Shown here: in pieces, positions 46,982-56,134 of the stretch
How positions within the stretch are numbered: the first letter of the stretch is position 1
How the letters are laid out: each line of letters opens with the position of its first letter
Program-made: the position numbers and the translations under genes
Notes under the pieces: model-generated
Told to the model about the DNA's origin: nothing
The model's input: only the letters and a program-made list of their open reading frames with translations
Databases searched by the model: none
Assembly (NCBI GenBank): GCA_015056925.1
Contig: SVFJ01000003.1
Coordinates: 22,258-86,257, forward strand
Source of the DNA: Lachnospiraceae bacterium
Lineage (GTDB): Bacteria > Bacillota > Clostridia > Lachnospirales > Lachnospiraceae
Direction of reading: 5' to 3'
Length of the DNA stretch: 64,000 nucleotides

Positions 46982-48951
46982 ATTCCTTTATGGTCATTGT
47001 CTTCGTAAGCCATAAAATCGGGATGAGCCAGATATGACTCAAACAGGCTCTTTATAAAGTCATGGTCTTTTACTTCATTGTAAAAATTAAGCTCACACAT
47101 ATTACCAACATAGGATGGCTGCCATGTATCACCGCCCAGCATAATTTGGATTACATAACGGTTGGTGGGGACATTTTCGACAATATCGACTACATCACCG
47201 TTGATATAGGCAGTGGCAGTTTCAGTCTTGGCGTTATAGGATACCGCATAGTGGTGCCAAAAGCCTTCCTGCAATGGTGCTCCGCTGGCATCATACCAGC
47301 CATTAATATCTTTGGAGTCTCTGATACGGAAAGAGGAATGACCTTCCCACGCAAGAGGTAAGAGACTGCAAAATCCGGTTTCAAACTTAACCCATATAGC
47401 AGATGTCCATAGGTGAGAAGCTTTTGGTTTTAACCATACGGAAATGGTGTAGCTGTCATTTAAAATTGTATTTTTAGGAAGCAACACGGTATTCTGCTCC
47501 TGTGGACCACCGGGGAAATACAATGCGTTGGAATTTCGGAAGATTCCTTGTACAAATTTAAAGCCGCTTCCCTGATACTGCCCCTCCAGAGTACCGTCTT
47601 CGGTTAACAAATTACCGTTCATGCGGAAGTTGTGACTGTCTACAGGGTTGTTGGTGAATTCATTTGCAAAGGTATGGAAGTCTTGTAATGCCAGTGGCTT
47701 AGAGTAATAAAAGCCCTGCGCAATCTGACAACCAAAGCTGGTAATCAAATGAATCTGGTCTTTGGTTTCGACACCTTCTGTAACAACATCCATCTTTAAA
47801 TCCTTGCACATGGCGATTACGTTACGAAGAACCTTTCGTCCACGAGGATTGTTGGAGGAATCACGTAAAAATTCCTTATCAATCTTAATGGTATCAACCT
47901 GCAAATCCTTTAGAAGACTGAGGGCAGAGAATCCGGAACCAAAGTCATCAATAGAAACCATAAAGCCTTTCGATTTCAGATTGTTCACCGTTTCAATTAG
48001 TTCAATACTATCCTTGATAAAGATATTTTCTGTAATTTCTAACTCCAATTCAGATTGTGAAACACCATACTTCTGAGAAATCTTAAGTAATGTTTCAGGA
48101 AACTTTTCGTTATAAAGATGTAATCTGGACATATTAATGGAGATTGGAATATGTTCATATTTTAATCCTTTCCATGAAGCCTTTATCTTACATACTTCTT
48201 CAAATATATAAAGGTCCAAATTAGAAATAAATCCATTCTTTTCAAATAATGGAATATAGCTAATCGGGGAACGGATACCATCTTTTGGATGAACCCATCT
48301 GGATAATGCTTCTGCGCCGGATAGAGCAGAGGTTACCATATTAATCTTGGGTTGCAAATAAACAACAAATTCGCCGTTTGCCAGAGCATCCTCCATCTCT
48401 GCTTCGATATTAAAGTTGTTTTCAAAGGCAGTGTCTGTTGACTCGTAGATAACACAACGGTTTCTGCCATCATATTTTGCCTGATACATAGCAGTATCAC
48501 ATTTTGAGAGAATATCATCTAAGGATTGAGAGGTAGGCTGTGACATAATGACACCAACACTTAAGGAAATCATGGAGAGGATATCGTTACGAAAATCCAT
48601 GTCTCTAAAACCGTCCACCAAAATCCGGGCGGTTTGTGTAATCTGTTCTTTGGACATGGTACCGTCTAATATAGCAACAAACTCATCTCCGCCTATGCGG
48701 GAAATAAAGCCTGTCAGATGCTGCTGGATATATGAGCTAATGGCGATTAATAAATGGTCGCCCATACTGTGACCGTAAGTATCGTTCACTCTTTTAAAAT
48801 GGTCAACATCTATAAACATGGCATGAACCATGTTCGTATGATTGTCCAATGTAGCATAATAACGATACAGACTTTGTCTGTTCGGTAAGCCGGTCAGATA
48901 ATCCTTCTCATAAGAAGAACTATTACCATTTAAAGAATTGAATGTGTTCAT
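46978..48951 (-). CDS. GGDEF-EAL protein with C-terminal LamG-like domain
   Basis: The protein of 657 residues has no signal peptide or membrane helix. The GGDEF domain has an intact active site (RIGGDEF, 87-91) and no RXXD inhibitory site. The EAL domain (from about 180) keeps EAL (214-216), NMSR, LEITEN, DDFGSGFS, IKIDKEFL and VTEGVET, so both synthesis and breakdown of cyclic-di-GMP are possible. Residues about 450-640 resemble a LamG/concanavalin-like fold (NDSYTISVWLKPKASHLWTS, IQIMLGGDTW), normally an extracellular sugar-binding domain. The start ATG 48951 follows GGAG. The combination is unusual for a soluble protein. Confidence 0.88.
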   Translation of the reverse strand: MNTFNSLNGNSSSYEKDYLTGLPNRQSLYRYYATLDNHTNMVHAMFIDVDHFKRVNDTYGHSMGDHLLIAISSYIQQHLTGFISRIGGDEFVAILDGTMSKEQITQTARILVDGFRDMDFRNDILSMISLSVGVIMSQPTSQSLDDILSKCDTAMYQAKYDGRNRCVIYESTDTAFENNFNIEAEMEDALANGEFVVYLQPKINMVTSALSGAEALSRWVHPKDGIRSPISYIPLFEKNGFISNLDLYIFEEVCKIKASWKGLKYEHIPISINMSRLHLYNEKFPETLLKISQKYGVSQSELELEITENIFIKDSIELIETVNNLKSKGFMVSIDDFGSGFSALSLLKDLQVDTIKIDKEFLRDSSNNPRGRKVLRNVIAMCKDLKMDVVTEGVETKDQIHLITSFGCQIAQGFYYSKPLALQDFHTFANEFTNNPVDSHNFRMNGNLLTEDGTLEGQYQGSGFKFVQGIFRNSNALYFPGGPQEQNTVLLPKNTILNDSYTISVWLKPKASHLWTSAIWVKFETGFCSLLPLAWEGHSSFRIRDSKDINGWYDASGAPLQEGFWHHYAVSYNAKTETATAYINGDVVDIVENVPTNRYVIQIMLGGDTWQPSYVGNMCELNFYNEVKDHDFIKSLFESYLAHPDFMAYEDNDHKGI

Positions 48952-49118
48952 AGGAAAACTCCATTTCTAAAATTATTAATGATAGAAAAGAATGAAAATA
49001 TCATTAATTTAGCATTCTTACAAAGATTATACAATATATAAAAAATAAAGAAAAGATGGGAAAACAGATAGTTGTACACAAGAACACGAAAAAATCAAAA
49101 CTTTACAGAAAATAAAAA

Positions 49119-49147
49119 GTATATTTGGTGTAAAAACTTCATATAAT
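49119..49147 (+). promoter_or_regulatory. Possible sporulation sigma-E-like promoter
   Basis: GTATATT (49119-49125) and CATATAAT (49140-49147) are 14 bases apart, similar to the sigma-E pattern TCATATT/CATACANT of spore formers. No sigma-A promoter with good spacing is seen before the subtilase gene. Weak evidence from sequence similarity alone. Confidence 0.3.
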
Positions 49148-49174
49148 GGTGTAAATATTGTGTGGAGTGTTCAG

Positions 49175-50899
49175 ATGGATTGCAGAGAACGCATTTTATC
49201 CAATGATTATGCAGATATATTGGTGGATTTTACGCTTCCGCAGGAGTTAAATTATGAGATGCCCGGAGATTTTTGTTATCACCGGATTATTGGCAATTTG
49301 GGAGTGGCTTATGTTGAGAGAAGCGGATTACCGCGGATTGATGTTTCAACGATGAATTTTAACTTTTTACCGAAGGCATATGGATTAATGGAGGAAGCAT
49401 CAAATAATCCGGGAGCGATAAGAAACGATTTTGATACGGTTAGTCTTTTATCATCAGGGATTTTGCAAATGCAGGGACAACCTTTATATTTGACGGGAAG
49501 AGATGTGACAATAGCAGTCATTGGTACAGGAATACAGTATACAAATCCTGTATTCCGAGATGTATTTGGAAGAAGCAGGGTCAAGGCTATCTGGGACCAG
49601 ACCATTCAGACAGGAGCCCTGCCGGATGGATTTTCTTATGGAAGTGAATACAATTCCCGGCAGATTCAGGAAGCAATTGAAAGTGATGACCCAATGAGCA
49701 TTGTTCCAAGTACAGATACACTGGGGCATGGAACAGCGATGGCGGCAGTTGCAGCAGGCAGCAGACTAAATGATGGGATTCAATATGTGGGAGCAGCTCC
49801 GGAAGCCAATATTGTTGTGGTAAAGTTGAAAGAAATGAAACCCTACCTTAGGGAATACTATCTGATACCGGATAATGTAACAGCTTATCAAGAGACGGAT
49901 ATTATGCAGGCAATACAATATGTCCAGAAATTTGCTTTGGATTTATACAGGCCATTGGTTATCTGTATGGGATTTGGTACAAATCTGGGTGACCATACCG
50001 GTTCTTCTAATTTGGGAAGATATATGAATCAGATTTCTTTGCAAAAGAGCAGGGTTTTTACCGTAAGCAGTGGAAATGAGGGAAATGCAGCACATCATTT
50101 TCAAGGGAGTTTATCAGGATTAGATGCTTATCGGGATGTAGAAATTCGTGTAGGAGATGCGGAAAAAGGTTTCTTATTAGAATTGTGGGGGAGTGTACCG
50201 AATCTGTTTGCAGTAGAGATAAGAAGTCCCGGCGGCGAGGTGATTTCCCGAACCAATCCAAGAAGAATCGGACCACAGAGTTATTCTTTTGTTTTTGAAA
50301 AAACCAAGCTGACAATAGATACCTTATTGGCTGAGCAGGCATCCGGTGCTGAGTTAATTCGGATGCGGTTTGAAGCACCGACAGCAGGGATTTGGACCGT
50401 TAGGGTATATGCGGAGGAGGAGATGATAAATGGCAGATTTGATTTATGGCTGCCGATTACTTCCTTTTTGTCTGATGAAACTTATTTTTTGGAGCCGGAA
50501 CCGGACACCACGATTACTGAGCCCGGGAATGTACAGAGTGCAATTACGGCAACGGCATACAACGATGAGAATCGCAGTGTTTATTTGAATGCAGGGAGAG
50601 GATTCACAAGGGGAGGATTGGTCAAACCGGATATTTCAGCACCCGGCGTAAATGTATCAACACCTGCAGGCAAGGCAACAGGAGGCTATATGGCAGCAGC
50701 GCTGACCGCAGGTGGTGTAGCACAGATTATGCAGTGGGCTGTAGTGGAGCAAAAGGATTTACTGGCAGATGCGAACAAGATACGCAATTATCTGGTACAG
50801 GGAGCAACAAGAGAGGAAGAGACAGCGTATCCTAATACCCGCTATGGATACGGTTTGTTAGATATACAGGGAACCTTTGACTTTCTGGCAGGACTCTAA
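49175..50899 (+). CDS. Csp-like subtilase, probably catalytically dead
   Basis: The 574-residue protein has the fold pattern of S8 proteases of the CspA/B/C group: long N-terminal region, TIAVIGTGIQYTNP, DTLGHGTAMAAVAAGS, oxyanion TVSSGNEGNA, an inserted jellyroll-like segment and KPDISAPGVNVSTPAGKATG. Compared with active members, the catalytic Asp is Gly117 and the catalytic Ser is Tyr505 (GGYMAAA instead of GTSMAAP), while His185 remains. It should not cleave proteins. In C. difficile, dead Csp members take part in spore germination signalling. ATG 49175 follows GTGGAG; GTG 49160 is rejected. Confidence 0.85.
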   Translation: MDCRERILSNDYADILVDFTLPQELNYEMPGDFCYHRIIGNLGVAYVERSGLPRIDVSTMNFNFLPKAYGLMEEASNNPGAIRNDFDTVSLLSSGILQMQGQPLYLTGRDVTIAVIGTGIQYTNPVFRDVFGRSRVKAIWDQTIQTGALPDGFSYGSEYNSRQIQEAIESDDPMSIVPSTDTLGHGTAMAAVAAGSRLNDGIQYVGAAPEANIVVVKLKEMKPYLREYYLIPDNVTAYQETDIMQAIQYVQKFALDLYRPLVICMGFGTNLGDHTGSSNLGRYMNQISLQKSRVFTVSSGNEGNAAHHFQGSLSGLDAYRDVEIRVGDAEKGFLLELWGSVPNLFAVEIRSPGGEVISRTNPRRIGPQSYSFVFEKTKLTIDTLLAEQASGAELIRMRFEAPTAGIWTVRVYAEEEMINGRFDLWLPITSFLSDETYFLEPEPDTTITEPGNVQSAITATAYNDENRSVYLNAGRGFTRGGLVKPDISAPGVNVSTPAGKATGGYMAAALTAGGVAQIMQWAVVEQKDLLADANKIRNYLVQGATREEETAYPNTRYGYGLLDIQGTFDFLAGL

Positions 50900-51008
50900 G
50901 TAAAGCTGTATAAAGTAATTGATTTCGGTAATAATAACCATGACAGCAATATAAATGATAATGACTGCAAACAGATGCAGATATCAGAAAGGTGAGGTTA
51001 TAGTTATT

Positions 51009-51968
51009 ATGAAGAAAAAGCTTGTATTGTTAGCATTAGGTATTAGCTGCAGTATCTTAGTTGTGGGTTGTGGAATGGGAAATAAGACCGAGGACCCTTT
51101 AACAGGAGAAGAGATGACAAATGAGCAGATTACAGATGAACCGGTAGCGATGGAGGATAATGTAGTAGAACGTGATTTTGATACCGTACTTGGCACTGCA
51201 ACAAGTCCTACAGAGATTATTGATTACATCAATACCAATATTGTTGGTGCTGCAGAAACTGATGTCAGAAGATTTTTTGAAGGTTTATTTAATTTTGGTG
51301 ATAATATCAGAGATATTGATTTTACAGCATTGGAACAGAGCAGACAGCATATGCCGGAGGATATGATTGCTTTTATGGACTTGATGCGACTGGAGCGTGA
51401 TACACCATCTATGGTTATGTCTGATGAAGCGGACAGAATGGAAATTGGTATGACACTGTCAGAGATGTTGGAGAGAGCATTGCTCTTTGAGGAGCATATC
51501 AAGAAATATCCAAACCATACTTCTACACAGGCGGCAACACAGTTGTATGAAGAGATTTTAACAGCAGCAATCTCAGGAGGCTATGATAAGACAAATAATA
51601 TTCCACATTATTATCAGGGTGAGACAGCGGATGTGGTAGATGAGAAGTCAATAGAGTATTATGAGCAGTTTGCTGATGCAAATCCTGATACTTTGACAGG
51701 TGAAATTGTAAATGAGTATATTCAGGTATTAAAGGATAATAAGTTTGCTCTGAATGATACAGTGGAGGAGTTTTACCGCAATATTGCAACAAGAGTAAGT
51801 GAGCTTAGCAATCAGCCGATGGGAAATGATGTAACAGGTACTGAGGATATGACCAACGGAATGGAGAATGGAACTCAGAACGGAACACAAAATGGAACAG
51901 AGAATGGAAATACGGGTATGTCTCAGGGAAATGGTACAGCCACTCAGGAAAATACAATTACAGAGTAA
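51009..51968 (+). CDS. Lipoprotein of unknown function
   Basis: The signal sequence KKKLVLLALGISCSILVVGC ends in a lipobox (VVGC) for lipid attachment. The body of the 319-residue protein is acidic and mainly helical, with no domain I recognise. The last 45 residues are a low-complexity tail with repeated NGT units (MENGTQNGTQNGTENGN). ATG 51009 is the start that puts the signal at the N-terminus; earlier ATGs at 50955 and 50961 would add a leader without purpose. It follows the subtilase gene by 109 bases and ends at a bidirectional terminator. Confidence 0.75.
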   Translation: MKKKLVLLALGISCSILVVGCGMGNKTEDPLTGEEMTNEQITDEPVAMEDNVVERDFDTVLGTATSPTEIIDYINTNIVGAAETDVRRFFEGLFNFGDNIRDIDFTALEQSRQHMPEDMIAFMDLMRLERDTPSMVMSDEADRMEIGMTLSEMLERALLFEEHIKKYPNHTSTQAATQLYEEILTAAISGGYDKTNNIPHYYQGETADVVDEKSIEYYEQFADANPDTLTGEIVNEYIQVLKDNKFALNDTVEEFYRNIATRVSELSNQPMGNDVTGTEDMTNGMENGTQNGTQNGTENGNTGMSQGNGTATQENTITE

Positions 51969-51978
51969 GTATTGATAC

Positions 51979-52012
51979 AAAGTGCCTTTGTGAAATGACA
52001 AAGGCACTTTTG
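51979..52012. terminator. Bidirectional terminator between lipoprotein and acyltransferase genes
   Basis: AAAGTGCCTTTGT (51979-51991) and ACAAAGGCACTTT (51998-52010) form a perfect 13 bp stem with a six-base loop and a T-run. Confidence 0.92.
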
Positions 52013-52016
52013 CAGA

Positions 52017-53063
52017 TTAAAGAATAAAACGAAAGCCCGGAAGTTTTTTTAGGAAGAATGAGAGACTGCCACACACCAAAGCACTCAGCAGAGTCCATAC
52101 AATAGAGCAAATGAAGGTTGGCAGGCTTGGTTCCAAAGCATTTTCAAAGGCTTTATAGAAAAAGTGTTTTAGGATAGGGTCTAACAGGTAAATGCCAAAG
52201 GTAAGGGAACCAATACAGCTAATCATCTTATTTGCGAAAGAAAAATTATGCAAAGTTTTGGACTGTGTAAACAAATATTTTGTGCTGATAAATATGGTAA
52301 TCGCAATTATATAGTCAAATAGTGATAAATAGGATTGAGAAAATCCGGTTGTTATCCCCTGATGATAGATAAATGCAGTGGAAATAGCAACACAGAATGT
52401 CATACCTGCTATTATTTTTGTAAGCTTGAATAAGCATAGCTTGCTGATATCAAATACATTTTCCAGATAATACCCCATAAAAAAGAAGAAAAAGGCATTT
52501 TCTGTGATAAGGGGCAAGGATAAACGTATAGAGACAGAGGTACCATACTTACATTGCAGAATATAATTCAGCATCGGTAGAATGGAATGAAAAGCAGCAT
52601 GTAAAACAAGGAAATATAGGAAATCCTTTTTGGAAAAGTGTTGCGCTATTCTTTGCAGATAGGGCAATAGAAATAAAATACCTAAATAGGTATACAAAAA
52701 CCAATAGCTTTCTTCAATGCCATTAGATAATAGCTTTTGTATAAAATCGGTAATGTTAAGGGTAGAGAAATTCTTTAACAGATAAAGAATACCTCCGCTA
52801 AGGAAAATAGTAAGTGCAATTCTGGATATACGGTGTTGGAAAACCTGAGATAGACTTTCGGTTTTGCGAAGTAATAAAGCACCTGAAATCATCCAAAATA
52901 AAGGAACGTTAATTCTGGTTATAATTGCAGGAATGACATAGATTCCAAATTTGAGGTCGGTATGGTAGTAATATTCACTATAGCCGGGCATATGGTTAAA
53001 AATAACAAGTAAAATTGCAACGATTCTAAGTAAATCTAAATAGGTTTTTCTTTGGCTTTGCAT
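52017..53063 (-). CDS. Acyltransferase-3 family membrane protein
   Basis: About ten membrane helices and the N-terminal signature RKTYLDLLRIVAILLVIFNH mark the acyltransferase-3 (OafA/WecH-like) family. Members move acetyl or other acyl groups onto sugars or wall components across the membrane. LFWMISGALLLRKTESLSQV is the second typical motif. I prefer ATG 53063, with AAAGGA 7 bases upstream, over ATG 53087. It lies downstream of htrA on the minus strand with an 80-base gap. Substrate unknown. Confidence 0.87.
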   Translation of the reverse strand: MQSQRKTYLDLLRIVAILLVIFNHMPGYSEYYYHTDLKFGIYVIPAIITRINVPLFWMISGALLLRKTESLSQVFQHRISRIALTIFLSGGILYLLKNFSTLNITDFIQKLLSNGIEESYWFLYTYLGILFLLPYLQRIAQHFSKKDFLYFLVLHAAFHSILPMLNYILQCKYGTSVSIRLSLPLITENAFFFFFMGYYLENVFDISKLCLFKLTKIIAGMTFCVAISTAFIYHQGITTGFSQSYLSLFDYIIAITIFISTKYLFTQSKTLHNFSFANKMISCIGSLTFGIYLLDPILKHFFYKAFENALEPSLPTFICSIVWTLLSALVCGSLSFFLKKLPGFRFIL

Positions 53064-53143
53064 AAATATCCTTTCTGATGGTATCAAGGTGTATAAGTAG
53101 AGATAACCTAAGGATATAATATATCCTTAGGTTATGAAATACT

Positions 53144-54673
53144 TTAATATTCAAATGGCCAGAAGCTGTATGGCCAGCTGAAGCCACCGTTACCGCCATT
53201 GCCATAGTTACCATATGGGTTCTGCTGATTAGGTGTTTCCTGTCTGTTTGCTGAAGAAGCATCTTCACCGAAGATATCCTTGGTACCTAAAGTCAGGGAG
53301 AAGGTCTTCTCTGTATAGCCCTGAGAATCCTGAACCATAGCAATGACCTCTACTGTCTCACCTGCGCGATAGTAGGTAAGCAAAGTCTTCAACTCGCTCA
53401 TTGTCTTGACCGTTTGTCCGTCAAACTTTGTAATAATATCATTCTTCTTAAGACCGGCGGCACCTGCCGGTGAATCGTCGTATACCTGACTGATGAATAC
53501 ACCAACAGGCATATTGTATACAGATGAAATCTCAGAGGTTACATCTGTACCTGCGATACCAAGATAACCTTGGTCTTCCTCTGCAACCAAATCTCTGGTT
53601 TCCTTTAACATAAGCTCTTCGATAATAGACTGCACATCTGAAATTGGAATCGCATATCCCATACCTTCTACTGAACTGGAAGCAACCTTAACGGAATTGA
53701 TACCGATAAGCTCACCATTCATATTTAATAAAGCACCACCTGAGTTACCCGGATTAATGGCAGCATCTGTCTGAATCAAACGGTTGGTAATCGTACTTCC
53801 GTCTTCACCGGAAACAGAAACCTCACGATTCAGCGCACTGATAATACCCGTAGTAACAGACTGACCATAGCCAAGTGCATTACCGATGGCAACAACCTCC
53901 TGACCTAACTGGAGAGTTGAGGAATCGCCAATAGTTGCAATTTTAATCTGAGAACGCATCTCGTCAGTAATATCCTCCTGTGAAACGGAGATAACGGCAA
54001 GGTCTTTTTCTGAATCATAACCTTTGAGCTTTGCACTTACCAAAGAAGGCTCCTCACTGTCCTCATCATAGCTGAATACAACACTAAGCTCATTGCTTGA
54101 AGAAACCACATGGTAGTTGGTAACAATTAATAACTCCTTGTCATTACTTCCGATGATGATACCGGAGCCGCTGCTTTCACTATCCTGCTGATAGGTACCA
54201 AACATAGTCTGAACTTCAGTTACTCCTTTGTTCGTAATGGATACAACACTGGGAAGACAGTTGTTTGCAATTGATGTAACATCGCTTGAAGTAGACAACT
54301 GTGTAGTTTGTGCATTTATTAAGGAACCCGTAGTAGTTGAGACAGAATTAGAAGTATTCTGTTGTTCAAGCTCTGCAGCCTGCTTCTGTGCAGACTCTAA
54401 AGCCATACGTGACTGCTGTAATGACTGGTTTGCCATATAGGTAGGAATGCTGAAGGCAATACCTGTGGATGCTCCAAAGAGAACACCAAGGCACACTGCT
54501 GCAACAGCCTTCTTAGCAAAGCCACCGGATTTCTTAGGCTTCTTACCATTAGGTGCAGAACCGTTATTTCCTGAGCTGTACTGGTAAGGATTACCTGCTG
54601 AATAATAATACTCTTGTGGCTTATTCTGGTTTGTATTTTCTTGGTTTTGATTTTCAAATTGATTATCGTACAT
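53144..54673 (-). CDS. htrA: HtrA/DegP-type membrane serine protease with PDZ domain
   Basis: The 509-residue protein has a Tyr/Asn/Gln-rich cytoplasmic N-terminus, a membrane helix (about 55-77), an extracellular trypsin-like domain with catalytic His188 (VTNYHVV), Asp224 (KDLAVI) and Ser311 (PGNSGGALL), and one PDZ domain (about 370-465). The C-terminus is Gly/Asn/aromatic-rich (GNYGNGGNGGFSWPYSFW). HtrA proteins degrade or refold misfolded proteins at the membrane-wall interface under stress. A GAAAGGAG ribosome site precedes the start. Catalytic residues are complete. Confidence 0.95.
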   Translation of the reverse strand: MYDNQFENQNQENTNQNKPQEYYYSAGNPYQYSSGNNGSAPNGKKPKKSGGFAKKAVAAVCLGVLFGASTGIAFSIPTYMANQSLQQSRMALESAQKQAAELEQQNTSNSVSTTTGSLINAQTTQLSTSSDVTSIANNCLPSVVSITNKGVTEVQTMFGTYQQDSESSGSGIIIGSNDKELLIVTNYHVVSSSNELSVVFSYDEDSEEPSLVSAKLKGYDSEKDLAVISVSQEDITDEMRSQIKIATIGDSSTLQLGQEVVAIGNALGYGQSVTTGIISALNREVSVSGEDGSTITNRLIQTDAAINPGNSGGALLNMNGELIGINSVKVASSSVEGMGYAIPISDVQSIIEELMLKETRDLVAEEDQGYLGIAGTDVTSEISSVYNMPVGVFISQVYDDSPAGAAGLKKNDIITKFDGQTVKTMSELKTLLTYYRAGETVEVIAMVQDSQGYTEKTFSLTLGTKDIFGEDASSANRQETPNQQNPYGNYGNGGNGGFSWPYSFWPFEY

Positions 54674-54790
54674 AAGATAACTCCTTTCGTCTAAACATTT
54701 ATATCAAGTATGTGTAATTGCTAGGTTGTGTTTAGTATAAATATAATTTGTGTTTCAATTGTTATCTAAATGTGTTTTTCCTGTGAACAT

Positions 54791-54951
54791 TTCAGAGCCA
54801 TGCAGATTTAGGATAGAACAGGCAGTGCAAGCTTGCTTACTAAAGACTGTTCTATCCTAAATCTATACGGCGAGAAGCCGTACAATGAGCAAACAACAAT
54901 TGTTGTTCAAGTAAAGCCTCGAAGAGGCGATTTTGCGAATGTGGCTCTGAA
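54791..54951. repeat. 161 bp cloverleaf-like palindromic element
   Basis: TTCAGAGCCA (54791-54800) and TGGCTCTGAA (54942-54951) are perfect inverted ends. Inside are four more inverted repeats: an 18 bp stem AGATTTAGGATAGAACAG with its complement (54804-54821/54847-54864), TACGGC/GCCGTA (54866-54882), the palindrome AACAACAATTGTTGTT (54892-54907) and GCCTC-GAA-GAGGC (54916-54928). It lies between divergent genes, so it is not an ordinary terminator. Its ends recur at 60825-60855. The 418-base htrA-flavodoxin gap holds this element and the promoter below; nothing else was recognised in it. Confidence 0.9.
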
Positions 54952-55009
54952 TAGATTTCACTAAATAAGAATAGTATAACAAACAAATGGAAAAAATAAA
55001 ATCCTATAC

Positions 55010-55038
55010 TTGACATTACTTACGGTTTAGATTATTCT
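55010..55038 (+). promoter_or_regulatory. Promoter of the flavodoxin operon
   Basis: TTGACA (55010-55015) and TATTCT (55033-55038) are 17 bases apart, with the flavodoxin start 54 bases downstream. The -35 is perfect, the -10 matches 4 of 6. Confidence 0.65.
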
Positions 55039-55091
55039 AATTATAGTTAGATAAAACTAACTTGAAACATAATTTCAGGAGGAGAAAATAT

Positions 55092-55523
55092 ATGAGTAAA
55101 ATTGTTGTAGCATTTTGGACAATGACGGGTAATACAGGTATGATGGCAGGAGCTATCGGTGAAGGAATTACAGCAGCAGGTAAGGAAGCACAGGTTGTAG
55201 CTGTATCAGATATCAATCCACAGGATTTGGCAGCAGAGACAGTGTTTGCACTTGGATGTCCAGCAATGGGAGCTGAGGTATTAGAGGAAACAGAGATGGA
55301 ACCTTTTGTTGAGGAAGTTGAAAAGTTCGCTGCAGGTAAGCAGATTGCACTTTTTGGTTCTTACGGCTGGGGCGACGGTGAGTGGATGCGTGATTGGGAG
55401 TCTCGTATGAAGGCAGCAGGCGCAACAGTTGTAAATGGCGAAGGTTTGATGGCACATGAAACACCGGATGCAGATGTATTAGAGGCATGTAAGGCATTAG
55501 GTAAGCAGTTAGCTTCATTATAA
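55092..55523 (+). CDS. Flavodoxin
   Basis: The 143-residue protein starts SKIVVAFWTMTGNTGMMAGA, a flavodoxin FMN-phosphate loop variant, followed by LGCPAMGAEVLEE and ALFGSYGWGDGEWM, the typical FMN-binding loops. Flavodoxins carry electrons in place of ferredoxin, often under iron limitation. AGGAGGAG directly before ATG 55092 makes this start clear. It heads an operon with a DUF3793 gene and a ZIP-type metal transporter, a context that points to metal-linked control. Confidence 0.94.
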   Translation: MSKIVVAFWTMTGNTGMMAGAIGEGITAAGKEAQVVAVSDINPQDLAAETVFALGCPAMGAEVLEETEMEPFVEEVEKFAAGKQIALFGSYGWGDGEWMRDWESRMKAAGATVVNGEGLMAHETPDADVLEACKALGKQLASL

Positions 55524-55540
55524 GAAAGGAGAGGGTGTGC

Positions 55541-56134
55541 ATGAGCTATGAGATGTTAGAGCTGTTTCGCCATATGGATTTTAATGATACGGAGACACAG
55601 CTGGCACTGCAATGTGCACCACTTCTTACAGGGTTAAAGCTGTCGAATCTTTTTATCATTTCCTTGGCGAATGAAGAGAATTTTCTGGAATATTTGGACA
55701 GAGAGGTGCATAATGTAGATATAGAGGCATATCGTTTATTAGAACATCAAGGGAAATGCATTTATTTGCTTTATCGCAGAGCTGCATTGGAGAGCTTTCT
55801 TGCAAAGGAAGATGTTCGGGATTTCTTTGCAAAGGAAGGCTATATGGATTTCACGCTTGATGGCATGCTAATAGGCTTTCGTTTTAGATATCAAAAGCAT
55901 CGTTTGTGCGGAGGAGAGTTTCCTCATGAGATGGGGTTGCTGTTAGGCTATCCGTTGGAGGATGTGGTTGGCTTTGTAAAGAACGAAGGAGAGAATTTCC
56001 TGTGTTCTGGTTATTGGAAGGTCTATGCAAATCCAACTGAGAAATTGACATTGTTCAGAAGGTTTCAAAGAGCGGAAGAGCGCTTGTTGATTATGCTATC
56101 GAAGGGAATTAGTATAAAGGATGTGATTGTGTGA
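55541..56134 (+). CDS. DUF3793 family protein
   Basis: The 197-residue protein has the DUF3793 pattern: ETQLALQCAPLLTGLKLSNL at the N-terminus, LLYRRAALESFL in the middle and GGEFPHEMGLLLGYPLEDVV with GFVKN near residue 140. The family is common in Clostridia next to flavodoxin genes, and its function is not known. It sits 17 bases after flavodoxin and overlaps the ZIP gene by four bases, so all three are made together. ATG 55541 after AAGGAGAGG is preferred to GTG 55535. Confidence 0.85.
   Translation: MSYEMLELFRHMDFNDTETQLALQCAPLLTGLKLSNLFIISLANEENFLEYLDREVHNVDIEAYRLLEHQGKCIYLLYRRAALESFLAKEDVRDFFAKEGYMDFTLDGMLIGFRFRYQKHRLCGGEFPHEMGLLLGYPLEDVVGFVKNEGENFLCSGYWKVYANPTEKLTLFRRFQRAEERLLIMLSKGISIKDVIV

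Noticed and set aside
49160..49174. GTG 49160 as start of the subtilase
   Set aside because: It would include the ribosome site GTGGAG in the coding region; ATG 49175 has correct spacing.
54791..54951. tRNA or tmRNA gene in the cloverleaf element
   Set aside because: There are no T-arm, anticodon or CCA-stem features; the arms are much longer than in tRNA.
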